A stretch of DNA of 64,000 bases from RDYZ01 sp964518905 (lineage in GTDB: Bacteria; Cyanobacteriota; Cyanobacteriia; Cyanobacteriales; Geitlerinemataceae), in assembly GCA_964518905.1 (NCBI GenBank), contig CAZFJL010000003.1, positions 1 through 64,000 of the forward strand, written 5' to 3'. Under the pieces are notes generated by a model. That model worked only from the letters and a program-made list of their open reading frames with translations, made no database searches and was not told the origin of the DNA. Every line of letters starts with the position of its first letter. Position 1 is the stretch's first letter. Shown piece after piece: positions 1-8,401 of the stretch. The position numbers and the translations under genes were made by a program.

Positions 1-49
1 CGGCCTGGGAGAGGGATTTAGGGTGAGGGTCTGCCGAGTATGCGTTTGC
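1..49. repeat. Dispersed repeat, inverted copy of 31633-31681
   Basis: These 49 bases recur in reverse complement at 31633-31681 with one mismatch by eye. The element is rich in CCCTCACCC / GGGAGAGGG blocks and looks like one end of a small intergenic palindromic repeat. It continues to the left of the window, so its full length cannot be seen here. Confidence 0.8.
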
Positions 50-143
50 CCTGGATTGCCTGTGTGATCGGGTTCGATCGCCACACGTTCTGACCCAAAG
101 TCACCTGTTTTTTCTCACCTCATTTAACGAATCCCCTCCCCCT

Positions 144-773
144 GTGGCCAAACTTTCCACCGAACTCGATCGCACCTTCCTGCAATCCGATCGCACCGAC
201 CCCGTCAAACTCCGCGACCTGTTTGAGCTAGCAGGCGAGCGAACCTTCGGTTTTTTGTTTGTGTTGCTCTCGCTGCCGTCGGCGCTGCCCGTCCCCGCTC
301 CGGGCTACTCCGTCCCCTTCGGAATTCTGCTGTTTTTCTTAGCGGCTCAACTCCTCATCGGCTCTAAGCAACCGTGGCTACCGGAAAAATGGCTCGATCG
401 AGACTTCGATCGCGCCACCATTCAGGGATTTTTAACCAAAGGGATGCCCTGGCTGCAACGGGTCGAGATTTTTTCGCGTCCGCGTTTGGCCGTGATCTGC
501 ACCAGTCGGATCGGGCGAACGGTGCTGGGTCTGGCGATCGTGCTGCTATCAATTTCGATGATGATCCCGATTCCGGGAACGAATACGGTTCCGGCGATCG
601 GGATTTTTGCGATCGGCTTTGGGTTGCTCGATGACGATGGGTTTGTCGCCTCGATCGGCCTGACCATCGGCGCGATCGGCCTGACGCTCACCTCGCTGAT
701 TTTACGCTTTGGCTACGAGGCCGTCTCCGCCGGTATTGATGTGATTAAAGAAGCGGTCAAAAGTGCGTTTTAG
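144..773 (+). CDS. ExoD-family membrane protein (exopolysaccharide synthesis)
   Basis: A 209-residue protein with a GTG start (MAKLSTELDRTF). The N-terminal 35 residues are soluble. The rest holds about four hydrophobic stretches, near residues 38-72, 123-150, 148-165 and 168-190, with a PxPxTNTxPAxGIFxIGxGLLxxDG-type motif typical of ExoD-family proteins. ExoD was first linked to exopolysaccharide production in rhizobia, but its molecular function is unknown; it is an inner-membrane protein. The gene stands alone, followed by bioU about 115 bases downstream on the same strand. Family assignment is by motif recall; the role in this organism is inference. Confidence 0.7.
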   Translation: MAKLSTELDRTFLQSDRTDPVKLRDLFELAGERTFGFLFVLLSLPSALPVPAPGYSVPFGILLFFLAAQLLIGSKQPWLPEKWLDRDFDRATIQGFLTKGMPWLQRVEIFSRPRLAVICTSRIGRTVLGLAIVLLSISMMIPIPGTNTVPAIGIFAIGFGLLDDDGFVASIGLTIGAIGLTLTSLILRFGYEAVSAGIDVIKEAVKSAF

Positions 774-890
774 TGGCGATTGAGTGGCGATCGTCCGTGA
801 AGAACTTCCCAAACCACCCCGCAAAATTGTTCTGTCACGGGATAATAGATCCCCATTCGTTTCGTCCTTACTTCTGACTGACACGCACTT

Positions 891-1898
891 ATGAGTACCC
901 TCCCCACCCTGACGACCCCCCTATCCGTTGGCGTTCTCGGCTTTGGCGGACTCGGCCAAGCCGCCGCCCGCGTTCTCGCGCCGAAGCGCGACATGCGTCT
1001 CGTCGCCGCTGCTGACGGCAAAGGCTACATCTACGATCCTGCCGGACTCGATGCCGACACCTGCATCAGCGCCTACGCCAAAACTGGAACCCTTGGCACG
1101 ATCGAAGCGGGAGGCGTACTCAGCAACCAAAGCATTCAAGATCTAATCGAAGCCGCGCCCCAGGTTCAGGGCTACTTTCTCGCCCTGCCAAACCTGCCCA
1201 ATACCTTTATGGCGTCGGTGGCGAAACAATTCATCGCCTCCGGCTGGAAAGGCGTCCTGGTTGATGCGATGAAACGCACCAGCGCCGTCGAACAAATGAT
1301 CGAACTGCGCGACGACCTCGCCAAAGCAGGCATCACCTACATGACGGGCTGCGGCGCGACCCCCGGCCTCCTCACCGCCGCCGCCGCCCTCGCCGCCCAA
1401 AGCTACGCCGAAATCCACTCGGTCAAAATTACCTTCGGCGTCGGCATCGCCAACTGGGAAGCCTATCGCGCCACGATTCGCGAAGATATCGCCCACATGC
1501 CCGGTTATGACGTCGATCGCGCCCGTGCCATGAGTGACGCTGAAGTCGCGGCACTGCTCGACACCACCAACGGGCTGATCTCGCTGGAAAACATGGAACA
1601 TGCCGACGACATCATGCTCGAACTCGCAGGCATCGTCGATCGCGATCGTGTCACCGTCGGCGGCGTCGTCGATACCCGCAACGCCAAAAAACCCCTCAGC
1701 ACCAACGTCCAAGTTACCGGACGCACCTTCGAGGGCAAAACCTCGACCCATACCTTCACCCTCGGCGACGAAACCAGCATGGCAGCCAACGTCTGCGGCC
1801 CCGCCTTTGGCTATCTCAAAGCAGGCATCGAGCTACATCAGCGCGGAATCTACGGTCTCTTTACCGCAGCCGAAATCATGCCGAAGTTTGTCCGCTAG
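891..1898 (+). CDS. bioU: BioU-like (S)-8-amino-7-oxononanoate synthase, biotin synthesis
   Basis: A 335-residue Rossmann oxidoreductase of the saccharopine-dehydrogenase-like type. The N-terminus carries a GxGGLGxAAARxL dinucleotide-binding loop at residues 15-30. A VDAMKRT segment places a lysine at residue 128, where the cyanobacterial enzyme BioU has its sacrificial catalytic lysine (Lys124 in the Synechocystis protein). In that family the lysine amino group is donated to the biotin precursor KAPA to make DAPA, so each protein works once and replaces the aminotransferase BioA. Length matches the family. No other bio gene lies nearby. Identification rests on overall pattern and this lysine; another saccharopine-dehydrogenase-like reductase remains possible. 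Confidence 0.72.
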   Translation: MSTLPTLTTPLSVGVLGFGGLGQAAARVLAPKRDMRLVAAADGKGYIYDPAGLDADTCISAYAKTGTLGTIEAGGVLSNQSIQDLIEAAPQVQGYFLALPNLPNTFMASVAKQFIASGWKGVLVDAMKRTSAVEQMIELRDDLAKAGITYMTGCGATPGLLTAAAALAAQSYAEIHSVKITFGVGIANWEAYRATIREDIAHMPGYDVDRARAMSDAEVAALLDTTNGLISLENMEHADDIMLELAGIVDRDRVTVGGVVDTRNAKKPLSTNVQVTGRTFEGKTSTHTFTLGDETSMAANVCGPAFGYLKAGIELHQRGIYGLFTAAEIMPKFVR

Positions 1899-1946
1899 GC
1901 GAAACAACACCGCGAGGAATGACGCGCTTCGACAGGTTCAGCCCTC

Positions 1947-2064
1947 ATATAGCAAAAACCGATTTAGTTAGGACGTACAAAAAAAGCTGAGAGCACTGAG
2001 CGGAGTCGAAGTGCGGTTTTCGGCTTAAACAAGAGCGTCCTAACACGATCGGTTTCTGCTATAT
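1947..2064. repeat. 118-bp palindromic element, shared-core family copy 1
   Basis: Outer inverted repeats of 29 bases (1947-1975 and 2036-2064) match at 25 positions. Inside is a core hairpin with arms GCACT (1993-1997) and AGTGC (2010-2014) around GAGCGGAGTCGA. The same core recurs at 10618-10639 and 62461-62482 within different outer arms. It sits between convergent gene ends, where a hairpin could also stop transcription from both sides. No coding content. Confidence 0.8.
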
Positions 2065-2133
2065 CCTCACTATTCGTTTTTTCATGCAAGCGGTCTATGA
2101 CAACCGGGCAAAGTCCGTTTGCGCTGCGATCGA

Positions 2134-2745
2134 TCAGCCGATCGGCAATTGTCCCGGATAAACCGCATATAAATACTCACATCCCGATCGCGACGAACCC
2201 CGACGATACATCGCCTCCTGCGGCAACCCCCAGCCCAACAGCAACACCACTTGTAAAAATTTATCTCCCTCCGACATCCAAATATCCGCCCACTCTGCCC
2301 GCCGCTCGATCGCCCATACCGCCTCACGATCGAGCCGCTCATACTGCTTCCCACCCTGTAACCCAAAAAATAAATCCATCCCCGCCGTCGCCTCCAACCA
2401 AAACTGCAACACCTCCTCCTTTGACCGCTCCAACACCGTTAAGTCCGACTCCAACGCAATCAAATGATCATGGACACGCGGAAATCGTAACCGCCGATCG
2501 CCCACCGTTACATCGCACCACACCAAACCCGACACATTTTGGTCACGCTGATACCCATGCACCTGCTCGCGAAAATCCTGAAACGCCGCAAACTTTTGCA
2601 TCGCCGACGGATCGAGCCAGCGATCGACTGCCGCGTTACCAATGAACGGCGACGCCCTGAGATTGAGCCGATCGCCACGTAAACACGCTTCCCGCTCCGC
2701 CGCGAGAATTTTGATTAAATCTTGAGTTGAATACACATCAGGCAT
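2134..2745 (-). CDS. Conserved hypothetical protein (cyanobacterial)
   Basis: I do not recognise a named domain. From the ATG at 2745 the product is about 203 residues and begins MPDVYSTQDLIKILAAERE; an in-frame upstream start at 2796 would add 17 residues that do not look conserved. It is soluble, without signal peptide or membrane span, and mixed alpha/beta with many aromatic and acidic residues. It is last in a same-strand run ndhS, 2842-3495 gene, this gene, with a 96-base gap to the preceding gene, so co-transcription is plausible. No function can be inferred. Confidence 0.6.
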   Translation of the reverse strand: MPDVYSTQDLIKILAAEREACLRGDRLNLRASPFIGNAAVDRWLDPSAMQKFAAFQDFREQVHGYQRDQNVSGLVWCDVTVGDRRLRFPRVHDHLIALESDLTVLERSKEEVLQFWLEATAGMDLFFGLQGGKQYERLDREAVWAIERRAEWADIWMSEGDKFLQVVLLLGWGLPQEAMYRRGSSRSGCEYLYAVYPGQLPIG

Positions 2746-2841
2746 GACCGCTCCCGCCACACTGTCAATAACGTGCCGATCGCAGGCTGACCGCACGCCG
2801 ATCGCCCATAACCATAGACGGTCTCGGGAGCCTTGTCTCGC

Positions 2842-3495
2842 TTATGGGTGAATTTGGCTGAGAATCACCCGCAGGCGATCGTAGTCGTCCTTTAGCAGTA
2901 GCCCGAGTGTTCGGCCTGCCTGCACCAACCAAGCACGATCGGCCTGACGAATGCGATAGATCTCGCGAATCGCCGCTGCCGTCAACGCTTCGACCGGCGC
3001 ACCATTCACCTGAAGCAACGTCCGTAAAAAATCGAACCCTTCGCTGAAGCGTTGCACCTCATCCGGCGCACAGTAGTACACCGCTTGGTGAATTTGCGGC
3101 GGGCGTGGTGGTAAATATTGGTACATCTCGCCCGGATTGCCGTTAGGGTTGATCGCCTCGAAGCCGACGATCGCCGCGCGAAATTCGGTCTTTAACATCG
3201 CGAAAATCTGGGGCTGATCTTCGCGGAGCTGCGCGATCGACAAGCCTAGTGCTTGGGCTCGATGGACGGAATCGATCGGCGCGGTCGTCGCATGATAGAC
3301 CACGGCGTAAACCTGATTGCCCGTTTCCTCATCGCGCGATCGCACCCAGCTCCCAAACGCAGGCATCGGCGGAAACGATAAATCCTCCGGTTCGAGGCAC
3401 TGCGCTAAAAATTCCGTCGTCGAAGTCTCGATCGCTTCGGCAAACTGCGCCGGATCGCGATCGCTTCGATCGAACAGCGGCAACTGTAAACGCAT
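2842..3495 (-). CDS. Conserved cyanobacterial protein, possible HAS-barrel domain
   Basis: A 217-residue soluble protein starting MRLQLPLFDRSDRDP. It contains the conserved-looking stretch SWVRSRDEETGNQVYAVVYH (about residues 49-68) followed by a DSVHRAQALGLS segment. I recall this pattern from cyanobacterial proteins annotated as HAS-barrel (the beta-barrel shared by HerA ATPases and ATP synthases), but no ATPase domain is present. It lies 58 bases behind ndhS on the same strand, so a link to the thylakoid NDH-1 complex is conceivable, though unproven. Function unknown. Confidence 0.6.
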   Translation of the reverse strand: MRLQLPLFDRSDRDPAQFAEAIETSTTEFLAQCLEPEDLSFPPMPAFGSWVRSRDEETGNQVYAVVYHATTAPIDSVHRAQALGLSIAQLREDQPQIFAMLKTEFRAAIVGFEAINPNGNPGEMYQYLPPRPPQIHQAVYYCAPDEVQRFSEGFDFLRTLLQVNGAPVEALTAAAIREIYRIRQADRAWLVQAGRTLGLLLKDDYDRLRVILSQIHP

Positions 3496-3553
3496 AGCAT
3501 CGCTCAGATTGAATTAACGCGGATTAACGTGGATCTATCGTTTCCGATCGGCG

Positions 3554-3745
3554 TTACTTTCCGCGTCCCGCTTTCGCGTCGATCGACTCAATTTCCGACA
3601 GCAGGAAGGTGACCGAGTGATCCCAATTGCCTCCCTCAAACAAAACCGCAGCTTTACCATCGGACACGCGCTGAACGAGTCCGCGAAATTGGTAGTAGGT
3701 ATCGTCAGGATTGATGACTTTGACAGCCGAACCGGGCAGAATCAT
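3554..3745 (-). CDS. ndhS: NAD(P)H-quinone oxidoreductase subunit S
   Basis: A 63-residue SH3-like protein (DUF3252 family) with the signature RGLVQRVSDGKAAVLFEGGN at about residues 21-40. NdhS forms part of the ferredoxin-binding site of the cyanobacterial and chloroplast NDH-1 complex, on the cytoplasmic side of the thylakoid membrane, in cyclic electron flow. Length and start (ATG, MILPGSAVKV) agree with the family. It heads a minus-strand run of three genes. A 12-base direct repeat (GGAATATAGCGT at 3756-3767 and 3771-3782) lies just upstream of the start codon. Confidence 0.9.
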   Translation of the reverse strand: MILPGSAVKVINPDDTYYQFRGLVQRVSDGKAAVLFEGGNWDHSVTFLLSEIESIDAKAGRGK

Positions 3746-3906
3746 GGCGTTACGAGGAATATAGCGTCAGGGAATATAGCGTAAACCGCAATCATCGCGC
3801 GGGAGGTGACGGGAGCAGATTGGAGCCAGTCCAGCCCATCCCGGCGATCGCTGCATTTCATTATGCAGGGTAACGCAGCGAACCGGGCGACTCACATCGG
3901 CTTAAA

Positions 3907-4941
3907 TCACATCCCTTTAAACCCGACCTCTATATCCAGCTCCTTCGCAGGGCTGACCACCGGCGGCAGCGATCGCGTCTGCACCTCGATTTGATTGCAA
4001 ATAATCCCCGCCACAATCACGGCTCCGCCGATATATTGCGCCAGGGTCGGTGCATCGCCTAGGAGCAAAAACGCGGCTAAAACTCCGGCGATCGGGCTAA
4101 ACGAACTGGCGAGGGACACCTCGGATGTTACCGACGTTTTCAGTCCGGTAAACCAACAGAGTTGACCACCCACCACGATCACTCCGCCATAGACCAACAT
4201 CCACTGCCAGAGAAACGGCGATCCCACATCGATAAAGTGATCCGGCGAGTAGAGGATCATCACCACCGCAAAAAAGACGGTCGTGCCGATCGCCGTCCGC
4301 ACGATCGAGAACATCCCGATCGGCACATTTTTTAGCGCTTTGCGGCTAAACATCGTCGAAACCGCCAGGGCGACCGCGCCCACCAACGCAAACACTTCGC
4401 CTCTGCCGATCGACAATCCAGCGGTCTGCATCATCTCAGCCCCCGGCGTTTGCAGCAACACCGTTAGCGCGACCCCAATAAACGAAAGCGCCGACCCGAT
4501 CAGGGTGAGCCGTCCGACCCGATCGCCGACAAAGACGATCGCCAACGCCAACGATAGCGGCGGCTCGATCCGTCCGAGTAACACCACATTGTTAACCGCC
4601 GTTAACTCCAGCGCCATAAAAATCAGCGACGGAGCCAGCGCCCCCGACAGTAACGAGACGATCACTAAACTGACCCAATCTTGCGCGGTGATTTTGGCGA
4701 GGGCGGCGCGTGTGACTTGCGATCGATAGACCAGGACGAGGACAATCAGCGCAACGAGGTTGCCGATGAAGAGGACGTTGCAAAATGAAATCGGGTTGCG
4801 TCCGTCGATCGGGTGTTCGGCTCCGAGGTCGGTTAGGATGCGGACGATCGCGTTAGAAGCCGCAAAGATGATGACGGCGATGAGCAAGTAAGCGCGACCG
4901 GGGATGCGATCGCGCCATGTGGAAAGTTGGGAGAGCATCAT
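3907..4941 (-). CDS. DMT-superfamily transporter (EamA family)
   Basis: A 344-residue integral membrane protein with about ten hydrophobic segments arranged as two EamA halves. The first half includes IFAASNAIVRILTDLG and the second VGAVALAVSTMFSRKALK. The C-terminal half carries the usual SLASSFSPIAGVLAAFLLLGD block. EamA proteins export small metabolites such as amino acids or take up nucleotide sugars; the substrate cannot be read from sequence. Starts with two consecutive ATG codons. It stands alone between ndhS and the oppositely oriented ureG. Confidence 0.85.
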   Translation of the reverse strand: MMLSQLSTWRDRIPGRAYLLIAVIIFAASNAIVRILTDLGAEHPIDGRNPISFCNVLFIGNLVALIVLVLVYRSQVTRAALAKITAQDWVSLVIVSLLSGALAPSLIFMALELTAVNNVVLLGRIEPPLSLALAIVFVGDRVGRLTLIGSALSFIGVALTVLLQTPGAEMMQTAGLSIGRGEVFALVGAVALAVSTMFSRKALKNVPIGMFSIVRTAIGTTVFFAVVMILYSPDHFIDVGSPFLWQWMLVYGGVIVVGGQLCWFTGLKTSVTSEVSLASSFSPIAGVLAAFLLLGDAPTLAQYIGGAVIVAGIICNQIEVQTRSLPPVVSPAKELDIEVGFKGM

Positions 4942-5154
4942 TCAATATCGGGCAATATCAGGAAAAATACGGAGAAACGTCCTGATTTTAACAAGCATCT
5001 CGCCGAGCCTACCGTGGAGTCAGATTCGGCTCGGTACTGTTGAGTAAGTGTCATGCCGACCTGCGCTAAGATTGCCTCATTCAAGCGTTGCTTGCTTGCT
5101 CAGTTATGAGTTCAGCGGTTTGCTCAAGCTGACAAACAGAGGAATATTCAATCA

Positions 5155-5787
5155 ATGAGTGTATTTCGGGTTGGGGTCGCGGGGCCGGTGGGGTCAGGGA
5201 AAACGGCGTTACTAGAGGCGCTGTGCAAACAACTGCGCGATCGCTATCAAATCGGCGTCGTGACGAACGATATCTACACTCAAGAAGACGCGCAATTTTT
5301 AGTGCGGGCGGCGGCGCTCGATCGCGATCGGATTATTGGCGTGGAAACCGGCGGCTGTCCCCACACCGCCATCCGCGAAGACGCCTCGATTAACCTGGTG
5401 GCGATCCGTGAACTCGAATTGCGGCTCAATCCGCTCGATTTGATCTTTGTCGAAAGTGGTGGCGACAATCTTGCGGCCACCTTTAGCCCGGAATTGGTAG
5501 ACCTGACGATTTATACGATCGACGTCGCTGCCGGTGACAAAATCCCACGTAAGGGAGGCCCCGGTATTACCAAATCAGACTTACTGGTGATCAACAAAAT
5601 TGACCTCGCGCCGATGGTGGGCGCGAGCCTAGAGGTGATGGAGCGCGACACGCTCACCATGCGCGGCAAAAAACCGTTTGTCTTTACCAACCTCAAAACA
5701 GGGCAGGGACTCGATCGCATCATCGAATTCATCGAACACCACCGACCGCCGCAGTCACAGACCACGACGCCTCAAACCGTAACCTAA
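5155..5787 (+). CDS. ureG: Urease accessory GTPase UreG
   Basis: A 210-residue SIMIBI GTPase. The P-loop GPVGSGKT is at residues 10-17, the metal-binding Cys-Pro-His motif falls in ETGGCPHTAIREDAS (around residues 64-78), and the guanine-specificity NKID motif is near residue 146. UreG delivers nickel to urease with UreD, UreF and UreE, hydrolysing GTP. The other urease genes are not in this window, so ureG is detached from the structural operon here, as is common in cyanobacteria. Its last four bases overlap the end of the convergent protease gene. Confidence 0.96.
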   Translation: MSVFRVGVAGPVGSGKTALLEALCKQLRDRYQIGVVTNDIYTQEDAQFLVRAAALDRDRIIGVETGGCPHTAIREDASINLVAIRELELRLNPLDLIFVESGGDNLAATFSPELVDLTIYTIDVAAGDKIPRKGGPGITKSDLLVINKIDLAPMVGASLEVMERDTLTMRGKKPFVFTNLKTGQGLDRIIEFIEHHRPPQSQTTTPQTVT

Positions 5788-7937
5788 AACCCAAGTTCAA
5801 GCTGCCAGCGTTTGAGCAGCCCCACATCGCCGACGGCACGATCGACCACTCGCAGCGTCCAGATCCCCTCACCGCTACGACCGCAAAATTGTGCGAGGGC
5901 GGGTGTTGTCGCCTTGGTGTAGGTTTGCGCGATCTGAGTCGCGGTTCCCAGGGTGCGGCCTTGGAGTTGGATCGTGGTGCGATTAGGCGCAATCAGAAAC
6001 AGTTCGAGATCGTTGGGAAATTCATGCTCTAGCTCGATCGTGATCTGCACATCCAACACCGGACGGGTTTCCAACACGCGGATCGGACTGCTGACACCGC
6101 CCGGTTTATCGTCCGGGATCGCCATCGCGCGATCGTTTGTACCGCGTACCCGTTTCCCCGTACTTTGGGGCGCACTTTGCAGCATCATCTGCGCCATGCG
6201 GACGGCGGCCCCGGCGTTGACTTTGCCGTAGCCGAACCAAAGGGAATGCCCGCTCTTGTCATAGGTTCCGTAGCGGAGGCCAAGCTGCGGATCGGGGTTG
6301 GGATCTTCGATTTTGTCGGCGCTGTCTTGCAGGATTTGTTTAACCTGGGCGGCGGTTAAATTGGGGTTGACAGATAACACCAGCGCCGCGACTCCGGCCA
6401 CCACTGGGCAAGCGCTGGAGGTTCCGCCAAAGGTTTCGGTAAACGCGCCGCTGGAGTAGCCCGCAGCACCAAGGCGATCGGTGGTAAACACCCCGAGGCC
6501 GGGTAAGCTGGCCTGGATTTTGGGCGCGGTGTACAGGTAGCCATCCTGGGGAAACCACATTCCGGGCGGGGCGTTGTTGCTCGGGGCGCAGACCGAAATG
6601 TGTTTACCCCAATTGCTGTAGGCGGCTTTGCGGTTGAGGCTGGTGGAAGCGGAGACGACGATCGCGTCGGGATGGGTCGCGTAGCCCGCGAGCCACTGGG
6701 TCGGGCCGGAGAGCGTCCCCTTCGTCCAGCCCTGCTCGTCGATCGTGCCTTGGGTGGGTCGGTTGGCATTGCCCGCCGCGAAAACGACGACGCAGCCTTT
6801 GCCGTTGCGTCCCTGACGCGCCGCGCGACCGATCGCCGCTTGCTGCCGCATCGATAGGGGAAATGACACGGCACTCGCTCCCCAACTACAGGAAATCACC
6901 GCCGCCCCCTTGGCGATCGCCCAGTTAAATAAATCCTCGATCGAGGCATCGTCAAGATAGCCCGTCGTCCGAATCGGCATCATCGCGCAGCCCGGAGCGA
7001 CTCCGACCACCCCATCGCCCGTTTCTTCCGCTAGACAGACCCCCGCGCAGGCCGTGCCATGATTGTCGCTTTCCGCTTCCGGCAGGGGTAAAAAGTCGCG
7101 ACTAGCCAAGTCCTGGGGGGCGACGATCTTGCCCATGCCCTGAAAGTCGGGATGGTCGAGATCGATCGAATCATCGGTAATCGCCACGACGATCGAGCGA
7201 TCGCCGCGCGTCACATTCCAGGCGGTTTCAATATTGATGTGCGATGCTTCTGCGAGCTGGGAGCCGCCCGAATGCTGGAGATACCACTGGCGCGAGTAGA
7301 GCGAATCACTCGGGCGATAGTTGGGGGTTGAGCGGATCACAATGTTCGCTTCGACATTGACGACCTCGGGCAACGTCCCGATCGCATTCGCCAGCTTGAT
7401 CGGATTGGCCTTGGCCTCAGACGTGAGCCGATAGACAAACGCATCGGGCAAACCGGCGATCGGGGTAACGAGTTCGATCCCAAAGGCCGAGGCCAGCGCT
7501 TGACGGCGATCCGGGTCTAGTTCGGGTTGAAACAGGATCGACAGTTCATCGGCGAGATACACCTGAGACCCTGCCGACTCAGCGATCGCGTACACATGAC
7601 TGACAAACGCCACCCCCGGCAGACCCCGCGCGGCCTCCATCGCCTGATCAAGATCATGCGTCGCCGCAAATTCGAGCAACTTGAGCGCCTGATCGGAGCC
7701 AACGGCAACGTCGCCGCAGTAGGTCGCCAAACTCGCCGCCGTGGGACTATCGACGATCGCCGCGATCGTCATCGCCTCATCCGCTGTCTCATCAAGACGC
7801 AGCGAAAACCGATTCTCATGTTTGACGAGAGGCAGCACCTCGCCGCCGCGATGGAGATCAATGATGGCAGGCGATCGCGTCGGATTTTGATTGGGGTTGG
7901 ACGGATCGGTCGAGTCCGAGGCGGGAAAAGGCGTCAT
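5784..7937 (-). CDS. Subtilisin-like serine protease with C-terminal P domain (PrcA-like)
   Basis: About 717 residues from the ATG at 7937 (a TTG at 7961 would add eight). The S8 catalytic set is visible: Asp near 255 in AITDDSIDLDHPDF, His near 293 in DNHGTACAG, oxyanion Asn near 390 in FAAGNAN, and Ser near 507 in FGGTSSACPVVAG. Residues 600-717 look like a proprotein-convertase P domain (LELFLIAPNRTTIQL, WTLRVVDRAVGD). Residues 30-200 form an extra N-terminal region. This architecture matches calcium-dependent protease PrcA of Anabaena. No signal peptide is evident, so it may act inside the cell. The glycine usually following the catalytic Asp is serine. Confidence 0.9.
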   Translation of the reverse strand: MTPFPASDSTDPSNPNQNPTRSPAIIDLHRGGEVLPLVKHENRFSLRLDETADEAMTIAAIVDSPTAASLATYCGDVAVGSDQALKLLEFAATHDLDQAMEAARGLPGVAFVSHVYAIAESAGSQVYLADELSILFQPELDPDRRQALASAFGIELVTPIAGLPDAFVYRLTSEAKANPIKLANAIGTLPEVVNVEANIVIRSTPNYRPSDSLYSRQWYLQHSGGSQLAEASHINIETAWNVTRGDRSIVVAITDDSIDLDHPDFQGMGKIVAPQDLASRDFLPLPEAESDNHGTACAGVCLAEETGDGVVGVAPGCAMMPIRTTGYLDDASIEDLFNWAIAKGAAVISCSWGASAVSFPLSMRQQAAIGRAARQGRNGKGCVVVFAAGNANRPTQGTIDEQGWTKGTLSGPTQWLAGYATHPDAIVVSASTSLNRKAAYSNWGKHISVCAPSNNAPPGMWFPQDGYLYTAPKIQASLPGLGVFTTDRLGAAGYSSGAFTETFGGTSSACPVVAGVAALVLSVNPNLTAAQVKQILQDSADKIEDPNPDPQLGLRYGTYDKSGHSLWFGYGKVNAGAAVRMAQMMLQSAPQSTGKRVRGTNDRAMAIPDDKPGGVSSPIRVLETRPVLDVQITIELEHEFPNDLELFLIAPNRTTIQLQGRTLGTATQIAQTYTKATTPALAQFCGRSGEGIWTLRVVDRAVGDVGLLKRWQLELGF

Positions 7938-8401
7938 AGTCTCGGGGAAAACAAGGTGCAATCAGCAGGCGATCGGCTCGGCAAAGGACAGAATTTGAAC
8001 TGGACAAGGCGCGACGAGTCAGACGTCAGTGAGGTGTTAATATACGCCTTGACTTCTAGGGCAAATTGCCATGAGCCATCGATCTATTATCGAGTCTCTT
8101 TGATAATAGCGAAGCGCCCGCCGTGACGTACCGCCCAACCCATGTTGTTTCGGAGTTTTCCGTGTTCCAGCATAGTCCTGAAGCGGTCAAGGGGCGGAAC
8201 TCTTCACCGCAGCGAATAGCCATATCGCCTCTTTGCGCTTTTTGTAGCGTGACGTAAGGTCAACTTGATTGAAATCTGACTTCAATCCGACTTCAATCTG
8301 ACTTCAATCTAATTTCGATCATTGCTGTTCCGGAGACCCCTCCCCTGGTGTCCCCGAGCATTTCCGTTCCGTCCCCACCTCCCCACGCGACGCCGTTACC
8401 C
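7938..8401. other. Intergenic region, divergent promoters
   Basis: This 464-base space separates the start of the minus-strand protease gene from the start of the plus-strand exported-protein gene, so it should hold two promoters. Apart from the phased repeat at 8280-8320 I see no gene or RNA here. Confidence 0.5.
8280..8320 (+). promoter_or_regulatory. Four 8-bp repeats at 11-bp spacing, operator-like
   Basis: CTTCAATC occurs at 8280-8287, 8291-8298 and 8302-8309, with a degenerate fourth copy TTTCGATC at 8313-8320. Each is separated by three bases, giving one helical turn per unit. This 8+3 layout is that of Pho boxes and other sites bound head-to-tail by OmpR/PhoB-family response regulators, although the octamer itself is not the known Pho-box consensus. 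It lies about 80-120 bases before the ATG at 8402. Confidence 0.5.

Noticed and set aside
1143..1751. 202-residue minus-strand frame inside bioU
   Set aside because: It runs exactly opposite a well-supported gene and has Gly/Asp/Val-rich composition expected from the complement of GC-rich codons.
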